Shown one piece after another: positions 55,621 through 64,000 of a stretch of DNA of 64,000 bases. The position numbers were made by a program, and so were the translations under genes. The number at the start of each line of letters is the position of its first letter. The stretch's first letter is position 1. Where the stretch lies: contig OZ022256.1 in assembly GCA_963978905.1 (NCBI GenBank), forward strand, positions 8,601,501-8,665,500, in the 5' to 3' direction. The notes below the pieces were generated by a model, which was given only the letters and a program-made list of their open reading frames with translations, did not search any database and was not told the origin of the DNA. The DNA is from Trichostrongylus colubriformis. Its lineage: Eukaryota > Nematoda > Chromadorea > Rhabditida > Trichostrongylidae.

Positions 55621-56343
55621 CAACTAATCCTTTCCAAGCCTCGTCTCCTGATAAAGTCAGGCATGAAAATTTCAGAGGCTTTGATCATTTCACGGAAAAA
55701 TCTCCTTCATAGAATCAGATTATGATTAAAGAACATTTGTTATACATTTTGTGAATACTGCAGCTCTCATTTTGTTTGTTCCAGAGAGCTTGATCGAGTA
55801 CTTGGTGCACGAATAGATCGAAACTGTTTCTTCTCTCCGATGGGCTGTATGTTCTTGCCGAACATGAAATTTGCCCGAGTTCGACGACTGCTTCCTACAC
55901 GTGAAGAACAACCAGAACAATCACCTTTGTTCTGGCTTCGCTAAGATTCAAAATAAAATTGGCTGCAGACAGGAAACCAAATGCGATCCGGACCCCAATG
56001 ACAACAGCAGCACTTCCGGCAGACGATGTTTATGCGTTTATTGTCACGTATATGTAGTTTGTAGATACGTTTTCTTTCCTTATATGCTGTTGCTACTACG
56101 GTTTATAAGGGCATTGCAGCATTCAACAGATTCATGAATTTGATCTCATCAATTTTAGCATAGTTCCTAAGTGTACACCTCACTACAAAGGCAACACCCA
56201 ATAATTTGTATTATTTGTATATTCGAATTGGCTTTGTTCCAGGAAAACCAGTTCCACAAGAGCAGCAAGAACGTAATAAAACTTCTTTTTCATGTGATTG
56301 TGATGCCGTTACCGTTCGCGGTGAAGCGTTTGCTAGCGCAAAC
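55621..56343. other. Intergenic DNA
   Basis: No supported gene. A plus-strand reading at about 55930-56048 is Cys-rich (GCRQETKCDPDPN, RRCLCVYC) and ends near a GTATAT donor-like site. It may be an exon, but no acceptor was identified. Confidence 0.3.
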
Positions 56344-56522
56344 TAAGGCCGCGTTCGTATTTTGTGGTGCCGGCGGCAGGGCGTGGCTGCGTGTTTCTGG
56401 GTCTCCGCTTTGCCACCCTCTTTCGTTTCCTGCGTCTACTCCGCACCTTCTCCGTTCCACACTGTCTTGATGTCTGTTAACGCAGCCACGCCCTGCCGGC
56501 GCGAAGTATGAAGGCTGCTTAA
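56344..56522. mobile_element. Small GC-rich inverted-repeat MITE
   Basis: The left arm TAAGGCCGCGTTCGTATTTT and GCCGGCGGCAGGGCGTGGCTGCG is mirrored at the right by CGCAGCCACGCCCTGCCGGC and GAAGTATGAAGGCTGCTTAA. About 179 bp. The left arm alone recurs at 49034-49165. Confidence 0.7.
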
Positions 56523-56812
56523 CGGATTGTAGACGGAAATCGGGAATCGGATTCTATGCATTAGGGGGGGGAGGGGAGGGGGGATGATGAAGCTTCTGAA
56601 TATTGCTTACTCCGTATCATTCTTGGAGTGTCGTGCTGTGTGATTTCATTCACAAATAAATACTTGCACATGCAGCAGTCAAGGGAGCTGGAGCAGCTAT
56701 CCGGGCATAAGACACTCACTGTACGGTCGCTTTTCCGTACCGTGAGTGGCTCATCCAAAGGTACGTAATGGCCATGCTCTTCCACTGCCGTCAACCTTAT
56801 TATTAGGTTGTG

Positions 56813-57735
56813 AGGAAAGTTCTGGCCGCTTTTTCGCGTTCACAAGATAAATTCAAATATCAGAGCGCGTCAACATGAATCAGCTGACATATGGTGCTCG
56901 TTAGATAGACAAAAAGTTGCTTTTTTAGAATATATGTTTTATTTGGAATGTCCCAAGGTTTTCGAATTATTAGGGAAATTTTAAAGTGCTGCGAAAATGG
57001 CACTTTTGAGATGACTTCACTTCACGAGTTCTTGTTTAGCAGAGTCCCAGCGAAGAGAACCACAAATGTGAATACTGCAAGAGCAGGGGGTGGATCACTG
57101 GATGGAACACATTGTCTCCGGTTTCAGAAGTGCAGAAATGAGGACGAGCTGCTCGAATTTTCAATTGATCAAATCGCTTTAACTAAAACGGCAGAAGGCG
57201 ATGAGCGTCCATATTTGCAGGGGATATCCATAAGTATTGGCCCTCAACAAGCAACCTCAGTTGACCACCTCAGTGGCCTTGATTTGGAAAAATCCAAAAA
57301 ATAGGTGCCGCGGGATCCTCACGGCAGTCATGCGCAAGCGCATTTTTCACAAATTTTTCATTTTTTCCATTTTTTTCCACTTTTTTTTCCACATTTTTCC
57401 ACTAATTGAAGCAGCTGCAGGGTAAGGCCCTTACTCGACTATCATTTTCATCAGATCTAGCGCTAACTATGCCCCACTTCCCAAAACATCTTGCCAGCTC
57501 CTTCAGTAGCAGTGTGTTTAGAAAGAGTGACGATTTGGAGTAGACTTTTTTCATTTCGCGCAATATAAATCATCAGCCCTTTATCATATTGAGATATGTA
57601 GGTATGCATAGTGTTGCCAAGAGTGTAGCGAATCTAATGGTGCTCACACTGTGAGAAAAGATGCATTCTGAGCCGAGTTATGATCTTTCGAAGTTGAAAT
57701 TTCAAAAACCGGCCAGAACTTTCCTTACAACCTAA
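56813..57735 (+). mobile_element. Mariner element with only an N-terminal remnant
   Basis: Ends TTAGGTTGTGAGGAAAGTTC continuing TGGCCG, inverted at the right, TA on both sides (56811-56812 and 57736-57737), 923 bp. The terminal repeats are distinct from the other mariners here. The catalytic half of the transposase is missing. Confidence 0.9.
56948..57304 (+). pseudogene. Decayed mariner transposase N-terminal domain
   Basis: 118-aa ORF. Motif order resembles the mariner helix-turn-helix region: KRTTNVNTAR, RFQKCRNEDELLEF (normally W-F-KFR-GD-LED), then GDERPYLQ and VDHLSGLDLEKSKK (normally V-HL-LGK-KKL). Identity is weak, and the call rests on its position between mariner ends. Confidence 0.5.
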
Positions 57736-57737
57736 TA

Positions 57738-59266
57738 TTTCCCATTATGTTGGACATATGGAACTTCCGGACCTCCTTGCCAAGCTTTGTTTTCGATTTT
57801 TCTTGTTATTTCACCTTTCCATTCATTCAACGTGAGATGCCTCCCCACTATCTACGAGATCTTGTCAAAACATAGGCGACTGCTCAGTTTCCCTGAAAAC
57901 CACAGACTTCTGGTCGAAGAAGGATTGTAGGTTGATTCTGGGATTGCCCTGGTTGGCTTGTCATTGCTAGTCAGCCACAGAACAATATATGCTCGTTAAC
58001 GTGAGATTAAAGTTATACGATGGCTAAGGAAGATGTCCGAGCAGAAGTATTCGATTTTTCTTGAATTCTCTCCGCAGAAGGGATTAAGCCCTACCATGCA
58101 AAAAATGAAATTCATCACCTCGTTTCTTCATCTTAATGACTGCACGAGCAAGCCCTATACGATGAAATTTCGCTTCAACATTGACATCGGAAAGTAGAAG
58201 GTACTAGCGCACAGCTCTCTTTCTTTTCCATTAAAAATCGGCGGAACCCTTTCCGTGGGCATAGAATTTGACTGTAGGAACTCTCCAAATCGGTGAGTAG
58301 ATCCTCCACCGTTTTTTCGATGACTAACATCCAATCGCTCCTCAATACCCTCGTCGTGGACTGATGATAAATCAAGAGGTTTAAGTGAAATCCAAATACC
58401 GGTGAGGCTGCCGCATGCTCAGCGGATGTTGGAAGCAATCTCTACATTTTCAGAGCTTCCCAACTTCGGGGGCATGTTTAATGCTCAGCGGGAGTACGTA
58501 TCGTATGATCACAGATGTACCTAAAAATCCTATCGAGCTTGAGGTAAGGCATCTGTAGTGAATCTCGTGGAAATGTCAATGTATTCATAACCCTTAGAAG
58601 AAAAAGTACCATTTCTGAATGAATGGTGTTAGCGCTGCCCTCAAACTTCATCGTTGTATGGCTAATCAGCATACTACGTGGCTCATGGAAGATTTTAAGC
58701 AGTGCTCATGAAAAGTTATCCTTTGAAGACGAATTCGTAGAATTAAAATTTGTGAAAAAGCTAACAATAGTACAAGTAGTGGACAATTGAGATGTTCAGC
58801 TAATTGGAACGTTTAAGGTTAGTAACACATGCTAACACATGCTATTATGCTACGTAAGCGGTAGTCGAGTGTGATTGCTTATTCTATACGAGACTATCAT
58901 GGTGATCATTGGTGCAGAGATGACGAAGAGCTGTTCGATCTCTGTTCAACCTCTATTTAGTGGAGAAACTCTCGTCCTTTTCAACCATAATGGCACGTCT
59001 TAAACTGCAAGGAACCACCGAACTTGGAAGCTCTATTGTGCACATTGATGTAGGCACTGCCTCGTAAGTTTTGAATAATCGGGTGTAGCCTAAAATTCGT
59101 TGCACTAGTCATGAATCACCTGGTTGAAGCACCCGTTGTCTTGAATGTGATGCATGGAATTGGCCGAATCGAAGTCCGACTTTCAGTAGACGAAGGGAAA
59201 TATGATGGGGTTCAAATTTTGGCTTTTTTCTGAAGTTTTTCCAATACTGATTAATATTGGTTCTTT
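57738..59266. other. Intergenic DNA
   Basis: No supported gene. Minus-strand ORFs at 58175-58438 and 58478-58672 look moderately protein-like, but show no recognisable domain and no clear splice context. Confidence 0.35.
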
Positions 59267-59268
59267 TA

Positions 59269-60092
59269 TTAGGTTGTTCCAAAAGTCTTGTAGTATTTTT
59301 CCAAAAAAAATCAGTAACTCTTGTTCACTTCGAGGCAGGTCCAGGCGGTTCAGGAATATGGTAAAACGTTCCCTAAGCTTTCTAGGAAAATATATATTGA
59401 CCTACCAGATTCCGTGGAGAGAGCTACAATGCCCGTTGTGGATACCCACCCAATTCGCGGTGTCATCTATTATGAGCGGTCTTGCGGCACCAAAACGACG
59501 GAAGCTTGCCACTCCATCAGCGCTACATTGGGCAAGGGATGTGTCAGCTAGGAGACCGTGCGCCGCTGGTTCATCAGCTTCAGCAACGGCGAGATTGACA
59601 TGAAAGACAAACCACGCTTGGGACTGTGCTGGTTCTGGGACGCGGAAGGAACGCTTTTCCGCGAGGTGCTGGTACAAGGCGAGACAGTCACCGCTACCGT
59701 ATGCACCCACCAGCTCCAGCAGCTCGCTGTCGCTGTTTGAGAAAAACTCCAAAAAAGGTCCGCGGTCAAGGTCCGCGGTCACGCTTGGCTGGGATGTCCT
59801 GCCCTAAGGCCATACTCTCCAGACATTGCCCCTTCTGACTATCACCTTCCCCATCCTCTTGAATCCTTCCTGGCCAAGAGAAAATTCACTGATTATGATT
59901 TGCATGCGAAGTCGATCGCTTCTTCGACTCTCAGAACCCAGAATTTTGGGAGAAGGGAATCAACGATTTTCCTATGAGGTGGCAGAGTGTTGTCGATAAC
60001 AATGGTCAATACGTTGTTACCTAATTCTTATTTGTTGGACGAAAAAAAAAACAAATCGAAAAAAATACTACAAGGCTTTTGGAACAACCTAA
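59269..60092 (+). mobile_element. Internally deleted mariner, copy 2
   Basis: Same TTAGGTTGTTCCAAAAGTCT ends as 31056-31949, TA on both sides (59267-59268 and 60093-60094), 824 bp, opposite orientation. It carries the same HTH-to-catalytic-domain deletion plus an extra deletion around the second Asp. Confidence 0.93.
59318..59990 (+). pseudogene. Mariner transposase relic, copy 2
   Basis: Begins with the same FTSRQVQAVQEYGKTF segment. An in-frame stop follows GKGCVS and a second follows LQQLAVAV. The tail reads LRPYSPDIAPSD with the third Asp and then shifts frame. The junction DKPRLGLCWFWDAEG is shared with 31056-31949, showing that the deletion predates their separation. Confidence 0.88.
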
Positions 60093-60479
60093 TAATATCA
60101 CCCTTTTTACATCAACCACGACTTCATGCTGATGATCCCTTTATTCCTGTTCTGTTCACTTTTATGAGAGGCGATTCCATTCCGCTATCACACCTTTATA
60201 AGTCACGAAAGGAGTTGTAATCCAAATCCGTTGAAGCGGATTTCGCTGAGAATAGCATAAGTGTGGGATAGCAAGCACGAGATACGATGTTTGATACTTA
60301 CTCGAATAAAGAGAAAAGATCATCTATAACAGATAGTATGCACGAGAGGTTTATTATGGGCTTAGACTTGCTAATTATAGTTTCGAGAAGTGTAAACACA
60401 TGGAAAACCATAAATAAGTGGCTAAGGGTTCAATAATTGGCTTCGAAGCGCTATGACTACGCTATATTGCTACCAAGTT

Positions 60480-60549
60480 GGTCTGAGAGGAACGGAAAAT
60501 TTTGCCGCTTTCACGGTCCGAGAGGAACGGAAAATTTTGCCGCTTTCAC
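60480..60549. repeat. Tandem duplication, 2 x 35 bp
   Basis: GGTC(T/C)GAGAGGAACGG plus AAAATTTTGCCGCTTTCAC occurs twice with one base difference. Confidence 0.9.
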
Positions 60550-60760
60550 TAAGATTTTACTTGAAGGCACATTCAAGGATTACCTCGAGTGGGTTGAAGC
60601 GTTAAATTAAGGAATTAGAGGTGCTATGGAATACGCTGATAAAGAAAAATTCAAAAAAGTCCCCGAAAAGGGCAAAAAAAGACTTCCTGTCCCATCTGAC
60701 CTTGGACGAGATTACCGCGTGAAAAGGAGCTTTCAAATCAATTTTCGCTGTACGGTATCA

Positions 60761-60802
60761 TAAATAAATAAATAAATAAATAAAAAAAATAAATAAATAA
60801 AC
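60761..60802. repeat. Microsatellite (AAAT)n
   Basis: TAAATAAATAAATAAATAAA with a short poly-A interruption, then more AAAT units. Confidence 0.9.
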
Positions 60803-61165
60803 GTTAGCAAAGAAACCAAGTTAAGGAAAAAATTTTTTTAGGGGGGAAAAGCAAAGAAGTAGTTAAACCTCCGTTTCGCACCGGCCCTTAGACGGAGGTT
60901 GAACCAAGAGATAACCTCCCTCTGTGCTCATCAGTAAGGGAAGGGAGGTAGACATGTTTTACATAATATTTGAACATGAAGAAAAGCATCAGGTACAATC
61001 ATTAAAAGGAATCAAATACTAAGTTCTTGTTTTATATGTATAAGTGTTGTGGAACTCTAATATTTTTACTAGGTTGTTTAATGTAATAGTTTGGAAAAAG
61101 AATCAACTCACCATAAGTAACTGCTTCTTACTTCCAAGAGTGTGTATGAAAAATGAAACATGTTT

Positions 61166-61493
61166 TGACCATGGGATGTTATCATACGTTATCAACCGAT
61201 GCTCGAATTAGTATTATCATTCAACTCTAGTCATTTTCGACTACTCATAGGTGTAGGTAGGTTGTTAACGTTCTTTGCTAGTAACTACCTTACTTCATGA
61301 TCTAAGTATATGTTAGTCGTTTTTTTTTTTTAAAAAAAACGACTAACATATACTTAGATCATGAAGTAAGGTAGTTACTAGCAAAGAACGTTAACAACCT
61401 ACCTACACCTATGAGTAGTCGAAAATGACTAGAGTTGAATGATAATACTAATTCGAGCATCGGTTGATAACGTATGATAACATCCCATGGTCA
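61166..61493. repeat. Perfect 328-bp palindrome
   Basis: Starts TGACCATGGGATGTTATCAT and ends with its exact inverse. The two arms of about 162 bp match at every base by eye and meet at a T12-A8 junction (61320-61339) with essentially no loop. There is no target duplication, no terminal motif and no coding content. It is either a fold-back sequence or an inverted-duplication artefact of sequencing or assembly. Confidence 0.95.
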
Positions 61494-62599
61494 TAAGTAG
61501 CTCTGAGAATCACCTCTTCCCACATGTCAACGTCTCCTTTATCATTGGCATCTCTTCCTTATCTTATGTTATCACACAAATCATAAGCCTCGTTTGCCAC
61601 GTTGTTGCCATCATTGCCACCGTCTTTGCCAACAATCACGTCTCGGGTGAGCTGCTGGGCGGAGTCGCGCTTGCTTCTTTCAATCTAAAAGCTCCAGAAA
61701 CTGACACCCACTCCTCGGTAAAGGTACAGTCTACTGACTGTGGGAAGCTATGCGACCGCGGCAAGAGCTGTAACACCCCAATGATTCTGGAATGTGCCTT
61801 TAACGAAACGATAAAATACACTTTTTTCGTGGGAGTGCACGGTCTACATTTCACTGAAATGAGACCGTCGAGGTTGTGCCGCCCCGCCTTTTTTCAGGCT
61901 AGGGGTGGGGCAAAAACGCTTTCCAGTGACTTACTCACCATTGACTGATATGGCCTTCTCTTGACTCACAGTGTCAGTGTGAAATGTGCCTTTGAGACAG
62001 GTTTCGTTTAGATCTTGCAAATGCCACTCAAAACCTCCCACTTCTTCTCCTCACCATCACCTCAAGGTATTTAATGAAATCTTGAATCTAGGAAACGGGA
62101 CAACGGGAGCATTTTCATTTGAGTTACTCTGGAATCGCCTCCATTGCTATCTCCTATGCTTGGTTCAAACAACAACAACAAAGCTTCCTTTCTGTCATTC
62201 CCAAATAAACTAATTGTACTCGCCAATAACTGTCTATGCTCGGTTTTTTGCTTGTTCTCCAAGAGCTCTGCTGCTTTATTCACGAGGCCCAATCAAGAGA
62301 AGCCGCACATTTCGCCATACCTCATTTCCGATGAGCAAAACGACCAATCATCACATGGACCGTACCGATTCTACCTCAGTTTATCATGCTTTCGCTGAAA
62401 TTTTGTAAGAGTCAGACGACTATAAGGCCCTTGACAGCTTCAGAATTGTCATAAAACTCAGCTCTGTAAGTAGCATTTTCATTTCTTTCTCTGGAGGTCG
62501 TCTTGTTGCTTCTACTGCATGATAAACTGTATTAAAGACACTGTGTGACAGCTAGCTATGCTAAAGAGCACTCAACTTCTTCCTCGAAAGTGTTTGTGC
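61494..62599. other. Intergenic DNA with unassigned ORFs
   Basis: The plus ORF at 61487-61948 starts in the palindrome arm and shows no domain. The minus ORF at 62071-62292 is hydrophilic (GNDRKEALLLLFEPS) but has no start codon or acceptor that I can defend. Confidence 0.35.
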
Positions 62600-62607
62600 A
62601 TTCACTT

Positions 62608-62833
62608 GGGTGAGGGTCGACTTGTCGAATTTTCGTTTCGCGGCGTCGCCCTCGCGGCGCCGTCAGTACGAGTCGTTTGAAATTCCGCTCAAGGCACAAT
62701 GGGCTGTTGCCGTAAGAGACCTTCAAAGATCGCAGGCTGAAAGATTCGAAATTCGCCTATCCTGATGGTCTTGCGCGAGACTCGCACTCGACGCGGGCGG
62801 CCGTGCGAAAATTCGACCAATCGACACCCATCC
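62608..62833. mobile_element. hAT-like MITE, copy 2
   Basis: Same GGGTGAGGGTCGACTTGTCG start and internal GCGGCGTCGCCCTCGCGGCG arms as 54782-55009. It has a perfect 8-bp target duplication, ATTCACTT (62600-62607 and 62834-62841). Confidence 0.82.
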
Positions 62834-62841
62834 ATTCACTT

Positions 62842-64000
62842 CAGTGCCATTCGCACGTATCCATAGCTTTTTCCTGAATCATTAACTTTAAAAACTCTTA
62901 AGCAAATTGTTCAGTTGCGCATAACTTCGTGAGCCCAGAATAGAATATTATGGTGGTTGCGATTTTGAAACCACTCGAGTCCTTCCGGATATAGCGCCAC
63001 TGAACAATGAGGCATCTGAACAATTGTCCAATTGGCATCTGAACAACGAACTCTTGTCCTACATTCCCCTATGTGTGCACTGATGGTGAAAACACATTAT
63101 CTGCACGCTCTTGTTGAAAAGCTGTAGCAATCCGCGACCGGTTAGTCGCACTTGCTCCATTGTATTGTCAAAGCTGAGCAAGCACTCAGTGCTGGTGGAA
63201 CCAAGGCGAGCAGACCGATGTTGGAGTTTCGACCTCGTTCACGTTTCTTCGGTTTGAATAGTATCATCGCAAGCCTTATCTAAAGAAGAAGTTATGAAAT
63301 GCTTTTAGATTTCGGAAACGTGCAGTTTGACGAAACGTCGGACACCATAAAAATTCTACTAGAAATTTTACAGCAGAAAACAAACACAATTATATAGACT
63401 GAGAAACGCTCAGGTTTGAAGAATGGCAGACATGGAGTCTGCTGAAAGTTTTCAATTGTTACTTGATCTCTGAAGTGGAATCTGGAAATTGAATTTTATC
63501 GGATTTAATTCTCTACATAATCCGCAGCTATCTAAACCGGAAATAACTCTTTAGATCACAAGCATCATCCTCCTCCGCTGTTAGAAAAAACGAGCGGCCC
63601 ACGTTAAACATACACGAAATTCTGCGTGGTTTTAATCACTTATTCCGATGCACGCTTCTGCATTTCTCGTTTCCTGGAGCATTCAACAATTAATCCGCAT
63701 CCGCACATATAAAGCGCCCACTTGTCGAGTATATCACTGACCCTAAACCTCCTCTCTATATATATGCAATATTCCCCTGATTTCATTCCGTGAAAATATC
63801 CATTCAAGCCTTGCATCGCTGATCATCTTCAGCATACAGGGCTGGCAGGAATGGTGGAGCAGGAACCGGCGTGGTCTTAATAATCCTAAAGGCAGGTGGC
63901 TGGAAAAATGTGTCGTATTGGATAGGGATCCGAAATATTCAAGGAATCCTTAATAGGTCTCAGAAAGATATGTTATCTTTCATATTTGAGAACACATGGT
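62842..64000. other. Intergenic DNA
   Basis: No gene, transposon end or strong repeat recognised. Confidence 0.4.

Overview
The window reads as nuclear DNA of a nematode, most likely a strongylid or hookworm-like species. The evidence is a nematode-type serpentine chemoreceptor gene with compact exons and TTTTACAG/TTTCAG-like 3' splice sites, a TTTCAG immediately upstream of its start codon that looks like a spliced-leader acceptor, several mariner-family transposons, and AT-rich, repeat-rich non-coding DNA. The species is inference. No bacterial operon, rRNA gene, convincing tRNA gene or CRISPR array was seen.

The only host gene that can be assembled from start to stop is a minus-strand, six-exon, seven-transmembrane receptor of about 314 aa at 2246-13480. 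It resembles the nematode srv class. Its exons are short and barely visible as ORFs, but every splice junction keeps the frame. Intron 1 (7.8 kb) holds a complete Ty3/gypsy LTR retrotransposon at 5586-10123. That element has identical 149-bp LTRs, a GAAGG target duplication and one intact 1394-aa Gag-Pol ORF. It lies in the same orientation as the gene, 49 bp upstream of exon 2. Intron 3 holds a fold-back mariner derivative at 3374-4075.

The rest of the window (13.5-64 kb) is mainly a transposon landscape. It contains a nearly full-length but broken Hsmar1/cecropia-like mariner (18738-20015), three further internally deleted mariners (23458-24356, 31056-31949, 59269-60092), a mariner carrying only an N-terminal remnant (56813-57735), and a Tc1-like element with two transposase-site-like repeats at each end (26872-28438). 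There are also two 425-bp hairpin MITEs at TTAA sites, two MITEs with 8-bp target duplications, other small inverted-repeat elements, and many copies of an unassigned dispersed repeat called R1 here. A perfect 328-bp palindrome lies at 61166-61493.

A few host exons are possible at low confidence: 20045-20180 (minus, receptor-like), 38035-38622 (plus, two exons), 49724-50246 (plus, 3' end of a gene), 50444-50650 (minus), 51674-51753 (plus, signal-peptide exon) and 54226-54410 (plus). Most other ORFs fall in repeats or look like chance. Approximate positions are given where boundaries could not be fixed by eye.
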